Assembly: GCF_036013525.1 (NCBI RefSeq)
Contig: NZ_CP107853.1
Span: forward strand, 2,046,001-2,110,000
DNA from: Nonomuraea sp. NBC_00507
GTDB lineage: Bacteria > Actinomycetota > Actinomycetes > Streptosporangiales > Streptosporangiaceae
Reading direction: 5' to 3'
DNA length: 64,000 nucleotides
Below, one piece after another: positions 32,238 to 46,737 of the stretch. How positions within the stretch are numbered: the stretch's first letter is position 1; the number at the start of each line of letters is the position of its first letter. The notes beneath the pieces are model-generated. The model had not been told where the DNA came from, did not search any database, and saw only the letters and a program-made list of their open reading frames with translations. The position numbers and the translations under genes are program-made.

Positions 32238-34586
32238 TCAGTTGACCGGCGGGTAGGCGTTCGCCAGCAGCTGGCGGAACTGCGCGGAGAACCACTGTCC
32301 GGACAACGGCGCGTCGGGCAGCGCACCCGACATGTTGAACTTGTTGAGGTTGTTGCCGGTGTAGGTCGGGTCGCACATCCGGTCGAACTTCTTGCCCTCG
32401 TCGTTCGGGATGTCCCTGCTGGCGCCGTCGGACTCGCCCGGAGGCTTGATCCAGACGTAGGCGTCGAAGCCGGCGGCGGGGCTGGCGGTGGGCCGCGCCC
32501 CCAGGCCTGCGCCGTTCTGGTTGCACCAGTTGCCGGCGTGGATACGGCGGTCGGCGCGCGACTGGTCGACGAACGGGTTGAGCTCCGTCGAGGTGCTCGG
32601 CGCGGTCGGGCGGGCGCTGCCGCCCCAGCCGTTGCGCGAGGTGTCGATCAGCATGCCGAGCCCGGAGCGGAAGCCCTTGGTGATCAGCCTGTTACGCAGC
32701 TCCGTCGCGAAGGTCCGCTCGTCGATGTAGTAGTTCCAGTCCACCCAGTTCGACGCCCGGACCGACTGGTTGCCCACCTGGGTGTTGATGGTGAAGTGCG
32801 GCTCGGTGGTGATGGAGTAGTTGGCGGTGTTGACGATGAAGCCGTCCACGCTGTCCACCCCGGCGGTGGTGCCGGAGACGGTGTTGTAGAAGAGGTCGAC
32901 GGCCGGCTGGAAGTTCGAGTCCCAGCCGAGCCACGCGTGGTGAGCGGCGTCGATGTAGGAGTAGACGTTGGTGATGGGCTCGAGCTGGTTCAGCGCGTAC
33001 CGGACGCCGTCGACGTAGCCGCCGGGGCCGTTGGCCTCCCGGCACTTCTCGAAGGAGTTGATGTTGGTGACCAGGTTCGGCAGCGAGTCGGGCTCGATGA
33101 TCGCGACGATGCGCAGGTTGGCGTACTTGGAGTCGCGGAAGATGGCCGCGATGGGGTCGATGTACTCGCTCTTGTAGCGGTTGAACCCGTCCTGGGCGAT
33201 GAGGAGCTCACCGCTGGAGGCCAGCGCCGAGCAGTCGCGGTTGGGCAGGTTGTAGACGACGACCTGGATCGTCAGCGGTGCGGAGCCGTTGGCGGCGTCC
33301 TGCCTGACCGCCTCGTCCAGGTGGGCGCGCAGGCCCATGGCCGAGGAGGAGCCGGCGATGGCGGCGATGCGGTCCATCCACACGGCCGTGGAGGTGTTGG
33401 CCACGGCGGAGCCACCCGGCTCGGCGGCCGCCTTGGCGGACCAGTTCGGGTTCACGTAGCCGGTGGCGCCGGCGTACGGGTTCTCGACGTGGGTCGGGTT
33501 GGTGACGCCGTCGTCATCGGCCTCGGTGGCGGTGACGGTCTGCGAGGTCAGCCCGGTGGAGGAGACCGTGATGGGCCGGCTGCCGTTGGTGGTGTCGGTG
33601 TCCTGCGCGGCGGCCAGGGTCACCGTCTGCGCGGTGTTCCACGTCGTGGGGCTGAACGTGAGGCTGGCGCCGGAGGAGATGGTGATGTTGGTGTCGCCGG
33701 TGCCGGCCGCCGAGGTGACGGTCACGTTCGAGGAGGGCTGGGTGGCCAGCTTCACCGTGTACGTGGCGGTCGAGCCCTCGGGCACGGTCACCGCGGTCGG
33801 CGTCACGATGATCGACTGCTCCTGGACGGAGTCGTCGTCCACCTCGGTGGCGTTGACCGTGGCGCCGGTGGCGCCGGTGACGCCGACGCTGAAGGCCGCC
33901 GTGCCCGCGGTCGTGTCGGAGTCCTGCGCGGCGGCCAGGGTGACCGTCTGCGGAGTGTTCCAGTTGGACGGCGAGAAGGTCAGCGACCCGCCGGAGCTGA
34001 CGGTCAGGTCCGTGTCACCGCTGGTACGCGCGGTGGAGACGGTCACGTTCGCCGCCGGCGCGGACGACAGCCTGGCGGTGAACGTCGCGGTGCCGCCCTC
34101 GTTGACCGCGACCGAGCTGGCCGACAACACCACCGACGGGGTCGTCTGGGTGCCGCCGCAGGTGACGCCGTTGACGCTGAACGTCTCCGGGTTCGGGTTG
34201 GTGCCCGTCCACGTGCCGTTGAAGCCGACGGACACGGAGGCGCCGGTGCCGAGGCTGCCGTTGTAGGGCATGTTGGTGCCGGTCACTCGGGTTCCGGACT
34301 GGGTCCAGTTCGCCCCCCAGCCGGTCGGCGTGTACTTCTGGCCGGTGGTCGGGTAGTCAAAGGCCAGCGACCATGACGTAATGGGGTCGCCGGTGTTCTT
34401 CAACGTGATGTTCGCGGTGAAACCGCCCTGACCAGGGCTGCTCGTCCACGAGTTGGCAGAGTAGGTCACGTCGCAGGCGACCGCGGCGTTCGCGGCCGTG
34501 CTCTGGCCGACGACGAGTCCTAAGGCCGCGACACTCGCGGCGGTCATGGTCACGGCCCATTTGCGAAGGCCGCGTTGGAGTCTCAC
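32238..34586 (-). CDS. Secreted GH6 exocellulase with CBM2
   Basis: 782-residue cellobiohydrolase. Signal peptide 1-35; CBM2 ~37-143; two Calx-beta-like modules ~150-250 and ~255-355 (each with a NWNTPQTVTLAAAQD-like core and ending ATE-DDD); GH6 catalytic domain ~360-782. The catalytic acids are D451 (NLPNRDCSAL) and D500 (IIEPDSLPNL). The ~420-residue catalytic domain and its long insertions match exo-acting Cel6B-type enzymes, which release cellobiose from non-reducing ends. A CelR box lies 33 bases upstream. It is divergent from GH48, and the two CBM2 sequences are nearly identical in DNA. Confidence 0.94.
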   Translation of the reverse strand: MRLQRGLRKWAVTMTAASVAALGLVVGQSTAANAAVACDVTYSANSWTSSPGQGGFTANITLKNTGDPITSWSLAFDYPTTGQKYTPTGWGANWTQSGTRVTGTNMPYNGSLGTGASVSVGFNGTWTGTNPNPETFSVNGVTCGGTQTTPSVVLSASSVAVNEGGTATFTARLSSAPAANVTVSTARTSGDTDLTVSSGGSLTFSPSNWNTPQTVTLAAAQDSDTTAGTAAFSVGVTGATGATVNATEVDDDSVQEQSIIVTPTAVTVPEGSTATYTVKLATQPSSNVTVTSAAGTGDTNITISSGASLTFSPTTWNTAQTVTLAAAQDTDTTNGSRPITVSSTGLTSQTVTATEADDDGVTNPTHVENPYAGATGYVNPNWSAKAAAEPGGSAVANTSTAVWMDRIAAIAGSSSAMGLRAHLDEAVRQDAANGSAPLTIQVVVYNLPNRDCSALASSGELLIAQDGFNRYKSEYIDPIAAIFRDSKYANLRIVAIIEPDSLPNLVTNINSFEKCREANGPGGYVDGVRYALNQLEPITNVYSYIDAAHHAWLGWDSNFQPAVDLFYNTVSGTTAGVDSVDGFIVNTANYSITTEPHFTINTQVGNQSVRASNWVDWNYYIDERTFATELRNRLITKGFRSGLGMLIDTSRNGWGGSARPTAPSTSTELNPFVDQSRADRRIHAGNWCNQNGAGLGARPTASPAAGFDAYVWIKPPGESDGASRDIPNDEGKKFDRMCDPTYTGNNLNKFNMSGALPDAPLSGQWFSAQFRQLLANAYPPVN
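34158..34475 (-). repeat. 318-bp inverted-repeat arm encoding CBM2 (GH6)
   Basis: This arm and 34985-35302 encode the same 106-residue CBM2 segment in opposite orientation, 509 bases apart and around the divergent GH6/GH48 promoter. Only about eight residues differ. Recent duplication or gene conversion is likely. Confidence 0.85.
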
Positions 34587-34618
34587 GAGCGATCATCTCC
34601 AGTGCGCTGTTAGATGGC

Positions 34619-34632
34619 TGGGAGCGCTCCCA
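34619..34632. promoter_or_regulatory. CelR operator (GH6 side)
   Basis: Perfect palindrome TGGGAGCGCTCCCA, identical to the CelR site known from Thermobifida fusca, 33 bases before the GH6 start codon. Cellobiose releases CelR. Confidence 0.92.
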
Positions 34633-34721
34633 TGGTGTGCCGGACGCGAGGCGCTGTACAGAGGCCGGCTTTCGCGGAGGTGTCCAACGCCCCGCATGCT
34701 CGTTGAATACCCCGGAACGCC

Positions 34722-34736
34722 GATGAAACTTTCATC
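34722..34736. promoter_or_regulatory. Second palindrome GATGAAACTTTCATC
   Basis: Perfect 7-bp inverted repeat around one C, in the middle of the GH6/GH48 intergenic region. The core TGAAACTTTCA is found again before GH12/LPMO. It resembles GAAA-N-TTTC elements of streptomycete xylanase promoters. Confidence 0.55.
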
Positions 34737-34820
34737 CCCGGCAGCCTGGTGAGAGGAAATACGGCGGTTACCGCAATGCCATTTCGTTGACATACGCCGG
34801 ACGGCCCCCACAATCCCGTT

Positions 34821-34834
34821 TGGGAGCGCTCCCA
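34821..34834. promoter_or_regulatory. CelR operator (GH48 side)
   Basis: Perfect TGGGAGCGCTCCCA, 24 bases before the GH48 start codon. Confidence 0.92.
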
Positions 34835-34858
34835 CACCCCTACTCCCATGGAGATCCC

Positions 34859-40383
<5,525 letters not shown>

Positions 40384-40392
40384 GCGCGGACC

Positions 40393-40423
40393 CCGCCCCC
40401 GTCGCGCCTTGCGCCGGGGGCGG
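40393..40423 (+). terminator. Hairpin between GH9 and GH5
   Basis: 9-bp stem CCGCCCCCG / CGGGGGCGG, 10 bases after the GH9 stop. No T run; may protect or attenuate the mRNA before the mannanase gene. Confidence 0.5.
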
Positions 40424-40451
40424 TTCCACGGCTCAGGGAAAGGCCTCCCTC

Positions 40452-42032
40452 ATGAAGTCCGGCATGAAGTCACTGTTCACCGCGCTGGCCGTCGCGGCGG
40501 CCCTCGTGGTCGCGCCGGCAACGGCCGCGAACGCGGCCACCGGCATCCACGTCAGCGGCACGAAGATCCTGGAAGGCAACGGCCAGGAGTTCGTGATGCG
40601 CGGCACCAGCCACGCGCACACCTGGTACGCCGGTCAGACCAAGGCGTTCGCCGACATCAAGTCACTGAAGGCCAACACCGTTCGCGTCGTGCTCAGCGGC
40701 GGCCGCTGGACCGCCAACAACGCCGCCGACGTGGCCAACGTCGTCCAGCTGTGCAAGCAGAACAAGCTCATCTGCGTCCTGGAGAACCACGACACCACCG
40801 GGTACGGCGAGCAGAGCGGCGCCTACACCCTGGACCAGGCCGTCGACTACTGGCTCAGCGTCAAGTCCGCCCTGGTCGGCCAGGAGGACTACATCATCGT
40901 CAACATCGGCAACGAGCCGATCGGCAACAACGCGGTCACCCCCGGCTGGGCCGACCGCACCAAGGCCGCCATCCAGGAGCTGCGTGACAACGGCTTCGAC
41001 CACGCGCTCATGGTGGACGCGCCCAACTGGGGCCAGGACTGGCAGGGCACGATGCGCGACAACGCGCGGTCGGTCTTCGACAGCGACCCCGACAAGAACA
41101 CGATCTTCTCCGTCCACATGTACGGCGTCTACGACACGGCCGCGGAGATCACCGCGTACCTGGACGCGTTCAAGACCGCCGGGCTGCCGCTGGTGATCGG
41201 AGAGTTCGGGTTCAACCACTCCGACGGCGACCCGGACGAGGACACGATCATGGCGCAGGCCGTGAGCCGCGGCATCGGCTACCTGGGCTGGTCGTGGAGC
41301 GGCAACAGCGGCGGCGTCGAGTATCTCGACCAGGTGACGAACTTCGACGTCACCCGGCTCACCTCCTGGGGCCAGCGGTTGTTCAACGGCGCCAACGGCA
41401 TCGCCGCCACCGCCAAGGAAGCCTCGATCTACGGCGGCGGCACCACCGACCCGACCCCGCCGAGCACGCCGGGCGCCCCGTCGGCGTCGAACGTCACCGC
41501 CTCCGGCGCCTCGCTGACCTGGACCGCCTCCACCGACAACGTGGGCGTGACCGGCTACGACGTCTACACCTCGACCGGCACGCACCTCGGCGCCACGGCC
41601 ACGAACTCGATCACGCTGACCGGGCTGTCCCCGGCCACCGCGTACCAGGTGTACGTGCGGGCCAGGGACGCGGCGGGCAACCAGTCGAACCCGTCGCCGA
41701 GCGTGTCCTTCACTACGCTCGCGGGCGGCGGCTGCACGGCCACCGGCAGCGCGCAGAGCCAGTGGAGCACCGGCTACGTGTCCGGTGTGACCGTGACCAA
41801 CACCAGCTCCTCGACCAAGAACAGCTGGACGGTGACGTTCACGCTGCCCGCCGGGCACACGATCATCGGCTACTGGAACGCCGCGCTGACGGTCAGCGGC
41901 CAGACCGTGACGGCCAAGAACCTGACCTACAACGGCACGCTCGGCCCCAACGCGAGCACCGGTTTCGGGTTCCAGGCCGGCCGCCCGAACGGCGACACGG
42001 CCCTGCCGTCCGGCTACGCCTGCGCCAACTGA
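40452..42032 (+). CDS. Secreted GH5 beta-mannanase with FN3 and CBM2
   Basis: 526-residue endo-beta-1,4-mannanase of the GH5_8 type (the start TGIHVSGTKILEGNGQEFVMRG resembles Streptomyces ManA and Thermobifida Man5A). Signal peptide 1-32; GH5 ~33-330 with acid/base E155 (NIGNEPIGN) and nucleophile E251 (VIGEFGFNHSD); FN3 ~342-425; CBM2 ~428-526. It opens mannan so that the cellulases can reach cellulose. It follows GH9 by 68 bases and is probably in the same CelR-controlled operon. ATG 40452 with GGGAAAGG upstream. Confidence 0.92.
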   Translation: MKSGMKSLFTALAVAAALVVAPATAANAATGIHVSGTKILEGNGQEFVMRGTSHAHTWYAGQTKAFADIKSLKANTVRVVLSGGRWTANNAADVANVVQLCKQNKLICVLENHDTTGYGEQSGAYTLDQAVDYWLSVKSALVGQEDYIIVNIGNEPIGNNAVTPGWADRTKAAIQELRDNGFDHALMVDAPNWGQDWQGTMRDNARSVFDSDPDKNTIFSVHMYGVYDTAAEITAYLDAFKTAGLPLVIGEFGFNHSDGDPDEDTIMAQAVSRGIGYLGWSWSGNSGGVEYLDQVTNFDVTRLTSWGQRLFNGANGIAATAKEASIYGGGTTDPTPPSTPGAPSASNVTASGASLTWTASTDNVGVTGYDVYTSTGTHLGATATNSITLTGLSPATAYQVYVRARDAAGNQSNPSPSVSFTTLAGGGCTATGSAQSQWSTGYVSGVTVTNTSSSTKNSWTVTFTLPAGHTIIGYWNAALTVSGQTVTAKNLTYNGTLGPNASTGFGFQAGRPNGDTALPSGYACAN

Positions 42033-42119
42033 ACACCCCAGCCGTCGGCTGCGTATGAGGAGGTGAGGCCACAACTCCATATCCCTGCCCAATGAACACC
42101 ATCCCCGCCCGGATGGGAC

Positions 42120-42152
42120 GGACGCGGCCGATTCCTCCAGTCGGCCGCGTCC
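42120..42152 (+). terminator. Terminator of the GH48-GH9-GH5 operon
   Basis: 12-bp perfect stem GGACGCGGCCGA / TCGGCCGCGTCC with a 9-base loop and the trailing GTTTGTGT, 87 bases after the mannanase stop. Confidence 0.8.
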
Positions 42153-42270
42153 GTTTGTGTCCGCCCCTGCGGGCCCCGTTTCCGCATGTGCCCGCTCGCC
42201 AGCCGTCGTCCTCTTGCCCAAGGAGCGGCATCGAAGTGCGGTGGCGGGCGGGCGTGGCGGGGGAACGGGG

Positions 42271-42786
42271 CTATTTGGCCTGCGAGAACCGCTGGCGGGC
42301 GGCCTCGATGGCCGCGTCGTCGTCGAACTCCTCCTGGAACGCCTGTGTGTGATAGCGCTCGGGGATGAGGTTCTTGACTCGGTCCGGATAACCCGCGCCC
42401 GGTTCGGGCACGCGTATCTGGGGCGGGATGCTGATCTTCACGGCGATCGGGCCCCCGGCCCGCACGGAGGCGGCCCAGTCGGGGGTCTCGCCGGTGATCG
42501 CGCAGATGTGACGGGCGTACACCCACGTCACCTCCACGAGGGATCGGGCGTCCGCGGGCTCGGTGCCGAACGGTTCCACGGCGCACACGACGCGTGATTC
42601 GAAGGCGTGCCCGTGGGCGTGGTGCTCGTCGGGCGAGGACTCCTCGAGAATCTTGGTCACCTGCGCGGCGAGCTCTTCCTTCAACTGTGACGACGGCTGC
42701 CTGGCGGCAAAAAACATCACCCCGGCCAGGGTCAGGCTGGCCAGGGTGACGATTGCCGCGACTAGCCCGCGACGCTTTCTGATCAC
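42271..42786 (-). CDS. Membrane-anchored protein coupled to LPMO
   Basis: 171-residue protein. One N-terminal transmembrane helix (residues ~8-28, GLVAAIVTLASLTLAGVMFF) and a soluble outer part. Right after the helix is a histidine cluster, EHHAHGHAF (~residues 55-63), then two lone cysteines (VVCAVEPFG, RHICAITG). The GTG start overlaps the LPMO stop (GTGA) with no ribosome-binding site, so it is translated only after the LPMO. No named family. The His cluster could bind copper, which the LPMO needs, but similar proteins may exist in genomes without this linkage. Confidence 0.75.
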   Translation of the reverse strand: MIRKRRGLVAAIVTLASLTLAGVMFFAARQPSSQLKEELAAQVTKILEESSPDEHHAHGHAFESRVVCAVEPFGTEPADARSLVEVTWVYARHICAITGETPDWAASVRAGGPIAVKISIPPQIRVPEPGAGYPDRVKNLIPERYHTQAFQEEFDDDAAIEAARQRFSQAK

Positions 42787-43838
42787 GGGCTAGAGCAGGT
42801 CAAGGTGGGTGCAGGGTTGGGGACGGAGCCAGTGGCGTTGAACCCGAACGTTGTCGTGCCGTTCGGCGCCAGCTGGCCGTTGTAGTTGGCGTTCGTGACC
42901 GTCACGTTGGGCGGTTGCCCGGTCAGCACGCCGTTCCACGGGCTGCCTTCGAAGCCCTGCCCGCCGCCGTAGGTCCACTTGACCGTCCAGCCGTTCAGCG
43001 AGCTCGTGCCGTTGTTGCGCACGGTCACCTCACCCTGGAAGTGGCCGGCCCAGCCGGTGTCGGTGGCCTTCCACGTCGCCGTGCAGGCGCCCGTGGGGGT
43101 CGTCGGCGTCACCGTCGGGGAAGGCCCCGGCGACTGGCCGCCGGGGCCGACCCCGGTGACCTCGCCGTTGCCGCCGTCGAAGGTGACGTCGGAGCAGCTG
43201 TAGAAGTTCTCGTTGCTGTCCGAGCGGATCCAGTGGGTGAAGATGATGTGCCGGCCGGACTTGCCGGACGGGAGCTGGGCGTTCCAGTAGTAGTAGTTGA
43301 GCCCGCCGGCGCCGCCGCTCTCAGGCGGGTTGGTGACGCTGCCGAACGGCTCCAGGTCAGACCACTTCAGCGGCGCGTCCGGGTTCCACCCGTTCTTGGT
43401 GATGTAGTAGTTGAACGCGCCGGGGTGCCTGGCCCAGTTGCTGTGCCGCATCTGGATGGTGGCGCCCGAGGTCAAGTGGGTCAGCGGCCAGTCGGAGCGG
43501 ACCGCGTTGTAGGCCGTGAAGTCGTAGGGGCCGCCGGTGCCGCCGCTGCAGAGCTGCCCGTCGGGGATGAAACCGTTGGTCCGGCCCGCGCCGTCGGAGC
43601 GCAGCACCGCGAACCAGTTGTACAGGGGGGTCGTGCCGCTCTGCTGGACGGCAGACGCGCAGGCCGGGTTGTAGGGAATGATCTGGCCGTTGTCGCGCAG
43701 GCCGTCCTGCCAGCACAGGAACGTGCGGGCGCCGGGGAACATCGAGACGCCGTGCGCCTGTGCCTGCGTGGGCACCATCAGGAAAGAAGCGATCAGGACC
43801 AGTGCGGCGGTGATCCCCGCCGACTTGAATAATTTCAT
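42783..43838 (-). CDS. AA10 lytic polysaccharide monooxygenase with CBM2
   Basis: 351-residue secreted copper oxidase. Signal peptide 1-28 (AQA), mature N-terminus H29-G-V, the first histidine of the Cu histidine brace. The AA10 domain is ~29-225 with RHSNWARHPGAFNYYIT and IIFTHWIRSDSNENFYSCSDV. A Pro/Thr linker leads to CBM2 ~250-351. It cleaves crystalline cellulose oxidatively and boosts the GH enzymes. AAGGGA before ATG 43838. It is divergent from GH12, and one CelR box lies 150 bases upstream. A membrane protein gene overlaps the stop. Confidence 0.93.
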   Translation of the reverse strand: MKLFKSAGITAALVLIASFLMVPTQAQAHGVSMFPGARTFLCWQDGLRDNGQIIPYNPACASAVQQSGTTPLYNWFAVLRSDGAGRTNGFIPDGQLCSGGTGGPYDFTAYNAVRSDWPLTHLTSGATIQMRHSNWARHPGAFNYYITKNGWNPDAPLKWSDLEPFGSVTNPPESGGAGGLNYYYWNAQLPSGKSGRHIIFTHWIRSDSNENFYSCSDVTFDGGNGEVTGVGPGGQSPGPSPTVTPTTPTGACTATWKATDTGWAGHFQGEVTVRNNGTSSLNGWTVKWTYGGGQGFEGSPWNGVLTGQPPNVTVTNANYNGQLAPNGTTTFGFNATGSVPNPAPTLTCSSP

Positions 43839-43940
43839 GGGGATTCCCTTGTGCTGACGACAGAGGAAACCTGCCCCACGACCCAGCCCGCCCGGCCAGC
43901 GCGATTGAATCACGCCGCGCGTGCCTTGGACAACGCGCGG

Positions 43941-43951
43941 TGAAACTTTCA
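43941..43951. promoter_or_regulatory. TGAAACTTTCA motif before LPMO/GH12
   Basis: Same core as at 34724-34734, here 37 bases from the CelR box and 103 bases before the LPMO start. Its repetition in both cellulase promoters suggests a second regulator. Confidence 0.5.
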
Positions 43952-43987
43952 GTCGATCTTGGTGATAGCCGCCCTTTGGTGGCATAT

Positions 43988-44001
43988 TGGGAGCGCTCCC
44001 A
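43988..44001. promoter_or_regulatory. CelR operator (LPMO/GH12)
   Basis: Perfect TGGGAGCGCTCCCA, 20 bases before the GH12 start and 150 bases before the divergent LPMO start. Confidence 0.92.
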
Positions 44002-44021
44002 GAGATTGCCTGAGGATCGAC

Positions 44022-45380
44022 ATGAGGCGCGTCTACCTTTCCCTGATCGCGTTATTCGCGACGTGCCTGTTCGCCACGCCGGCGCAGGCCGCCCCCGTGC
44101 TGTGCGACAAGTACGCCTCGACCACCATCCAGGGCGGCCGCTACGTCGTCATGAACAACGTCTGGGGCGCCGACACCGCGCAGTGCATCGATGTGAACCA
44201 GAACGGCGGCTTCACGGTCACCCAGGCCGCGCACAACAAACCGACCAACGGGTCCCCGGCCGCGTACCCGGCGATCTACGCGGGCTGCCACTACGCGACC
44301 TGCAGCACCGGCAGCAACCTGCCCATGCAGGCCAGTGCCTCCGGATTCGGCGCCCTGCGCAGCACCGTGAGCATGACGTATCCGAGCTCCGGCGCCTACA
44401 ACGCCTCCTACGACATCTGGTTCGACCCCACGCCGCGCACCGACGGCCAGAACACCGGCGCCGAGATCATGATCTGGCTCACCAGGCAGGGCTCCGTCCA
44501 GCCGGTCGGCTCGCAGGTCGGCACCGTCACCCTGGCCGGCGGCACCTGGCAGGTCTGGTACGGCAACATCGGCTGGAACGTGATCTCCTACGTCCGCACC
44601 TCGCCGGCGACCTCCCTCGACTTCACGATCAACACCTTCTATGCCGACGCGATCAGCCGCGGCTACGCGCAGCGCTCGTGGTACCTCACCAGCGTGCAGG
44701 CCGGCTTCGAGCCCTGGGTCGGCGGCGCGGGCCTGGCGGTCAACTCCTTCTCCTTCGGCTCGACGGGCGGCGGCACCGACACCACGCCGCCGAGCACGCC
44801 CGGCACGCCGGCCGCCACGGGCACCACGTCGACCGGCACGACCCTGTCCTGGGCCGCCTCCACCGACAACGTCGGCGTGGCCGGCTACGACGTCCTGCGC
44901 GCGACCGGTGACACCTTCGCCGTGGTCGGCAGCAGCTCCACGACGTCGTTCACCGACACCGGACTGAGCCCCGCCACCACCTACCGCTACCGGGTGCGGG
45001 CCAGGGACGCCGCGAACAACCTCTCGCCCGAGTCGGCCGCCACCACGGTGACCACCCTGTCCGGCGGGGGCGGCGGAGGGTGCACGGCCACCGGCGCCGT
45101 CCAGAACTCGTGGAGCAACGGCTACGTCGTCCAGCCGGTGACCGTCACCAACACCGGGACCTCGGCCAAGAGCGGCTGGACCGTCACGTTCACGCTGCCG
45201 GCCGGGCACACGATCACCGGTTCGTGGAACGCGACCCTCACCGTCAGCGGCTCCACGGTGACCGCCAGGAACCTCGGCCACAACGGCGCCCTGGCGCCGA
45301 ACGCCTCGACGAGCTTCGGCTTCCAGGCGAGCAGGCCGGAGGGGAACACGCAGGCGCCCAGCGGGTACACCTGCGCATGA
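44022..45380 (+). CDS. Secreted GH12 endoglucanase with FN3 and CBM2
   Basis: 452-residue endo-beta-1,4-glucanase or xyloglucanase. Signal peptide 1-24; GH12 ~25-250 with nucleophile E148 (GAEIMIWL) and acid/base E230 (GFEPWVGGAGL); FN3 ~258-345; CBM2 ~352-452. GH12 enzymes have a small open cleft and cut internal bonds, making new ends for GH6 and GH48. GAGGATC precedes ATG 44022. A terminator hairpin shared with the convergent kinase gene follows. Confidence 0.93.
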   Translation: MRRVYLSLIALFATCLFATPAQAAPVLCDKYASTTIQGGRYVVMNNVWGADTAQCIDVNQNGGFTVTQAAHNKPTNGSPAAYPAIYAGCHYATCSTGSNLPMQASASGFGALRSTVSMTYPSSGAYNASYDIWFDPTPRTDGQNTGAEIMIWLTRQGSVQPVGSQVGTVTLAGGTWQVWYGNIGWNVISYVRTSPATSLDFTINTFYADAISRGYAQRSWYLTSVQAGFEPWVGGAGLAVNSFSFGSTGGGTDTTPPSTPGTPAATGTTSTGTTLSWAASTDNVGVAGYDVLRATGDTFAVVGSSSTTSFTDTGLSPATTYRYRVRARDAANNLSPESAATTVTTLSGGGGGGCTATGAVQNSWSNGYVVQPVTVTNTGTSAKSGWTVTFTLPAGHTITGSWNATLTVSGSTVTARNLGHNGALAPNASTSFGFQASRPEGNTQAPSGYTCA

Positions 45381-45425
45381 AGCCCGCGCGGGCGTGCTTT
45401 AGCGAGGGGCACGGGCCGCGCGATC

Positions 45426-45460
45426 GGAGGGGTACGGCTGGTGCTGCCGTACCCCTCCTT
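45426..45460. terminator. Bidirectional terminator between GH12 and the kinase
   Basis: Perfect 13-bp stem GGAGGGGTACGGC / GCCGTACCCCTCC with a 7-base loop and TT. It lies between the two convergent stops. Confidence 0.8.
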
Positions 45461-46737
45461 CAATTGCGCTCGAGCGCGGATTCGAGGTCGTCCAGCCTGG
45501 CTTCGAGCTCACTCAGGCAGGCGGGTGTGAGCCTGCCCTCCCGCCAGCGGTCGGACAACTTCCTGCGGATGTTGGCCGTCGTGGTCTCGTACGGGCCCCG
45601 CGGCGTCACGGTGCCGTTCAGCACCTGCTTGAGGTCGAGCACGACGTCGGCGTCGGTCGCGCCGCACGGCGTCCTGGCCTCCAGCACGGTCGTGAAGTCG
45701 TCCACCGCCTTGTCGACCGTGACCGCCGCGGCCGGCTTGCTCTCGATGTACCTGGCCGTGGGGGATGCCGACGGCTCCACCAGGGCCTGGTCCACCTGCT
45801 GCCGCATCCCCGGTAGCTGGAGTCCCTGCTGCTGGAGTCCCGTCTGCTGGAACCACAGCAGCGCGGAGAGCGTCAGCACGGCGGAGCTCGCGACCGTCAA
45901 GCCGCGCTTGAGCTGCCGGCCGAGGGTCGCCGTGCCCAGCGCGGAGGTCAGCTCGGCGACGATGTCCGCCGCCGTGGGCCGCTCCTCCGGCCGGTGCGCC
46001 AGACACCGCTGGCCGAGCGAGGCGACCGCGTGCGGCACCCCGGGGACCCGCGGCGGGGGAGACGTGCGGCGGGCGACCTCGATCTCCTCCCACGTGGTCT
46101 CCGGGTACGGCGTCCGCCCCGTGAGCATGGTGTGCAGCAGCACACCCAGGGCGTACACGTCGACCGCGGGATGGGTCGGCGCGCCGAGCAGGCGCTCCGG
46201 CGCGACGTAGGGCGGGGTGCCCCGGTCGTCCTCCGGGTCGCCCGCCCAGGCCGCGATGCCGAAGTCGAGCAGCTTGGGCCCGTCCGCGGTGAGCAGCACG
46301 TTCTCGGCCGTGACGTCCCGGTGCACCAGGCCGCGGGCGTGCCCGGCCATGAGGACCCGGGCCAGCCGCAGTGCGATGCCGGCCGCCTCGGTCCACGGCA
46401 GCGGCCCCGCCTCGATGCGCTCGGCCAGCGGTGTGCCGTCGAGCAGCGGCATCACGACGTAGGCGGCGACGGCGCCATTGGCGGTGACGCACTCGCCGTA
46501 GTCGTAGATCTCGATGGTGTCGGGGTGGATGAATCGGGCGGCGGCGCGGGCCTCGCTGCGGACGCTGACCCGCTCGCCGCAATCGGTGTGCAAGGACGCG
46601 GTCAGTACCTTGAGCGCGATCATCCGATGCAGTGACTGATCGAAGGCGCGCCAGATGACCGACATGCCCCCCTGGGCCAGCGGATCCAGCAGCAGATACC
46701 GCCGAGCCAGCACCTCCCCCGGCTCAAGCCGACTCAC
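45460..46737 (-). CDS. Membrane Ser/Thr protein kinase linked to celR
   Basis: 425-residue PknB-type kinase. Kinase domain ~10-270 with glycine loop LAQGGMSVIW, K43 (IALKVL), HRDVTAEN at 139-146 and D158-F-G; all catalytic residues are present. One transmembrane helix near residues 285-300 (VASSAVLTLSALLWF). The outer domain ~300-425 has two cysteines (TPCGAT, TPACLSE) and no known fold. The GTG start overlaps the celR stop by 14 bases, so kinase and regulator are made together. It may adjust cellulase control, but no target is shown. Confidence 0.88.
   Translation of the reverse strand: MSRLEPGEVLARRYLLLDPLAQGGMSVIWRAFDQSLHRMIALKVLTASLHTDCGERVSVRSEARAAARFIHPDTIEIYDYGECVTANGAVAAYVVMPLLDGTPLAERIEAGPLPWTEAAGIALRLARVLMAGHARGLVHRDVTAENVLLTADGPKLLDFGIAAWAGDPEDDRGTPPYVAPERLLGAPTHPAVDVYALGVLLHTMLTGRTPYPETTWEEIEVARRTSPPPRVPGVPHAVASLGQRCLAHRPEERPTAADIVAELTSALGTATLGRQLKRGLTVASSAVLTLSALLWFQQTGLQQQGLQLPGMRQQVDQALVEPSASPTARYIESKPAAAVTVDKAVDDFTTVLEARTPCGATDADVVLDLKQVLNGTVTPRGPYETTTANIRRKLSDRWREGRLTPACLSELEARLDDLESALERN

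Noticed and set aside
32538..34376. 612-codon open frame antisense to the GH6 gene
   Set aside because: Low-complexity Gly/Val/Asp/Arg translation; shadow of a clear GH6 gene with signal peptide and catalytic residues on the other strand.
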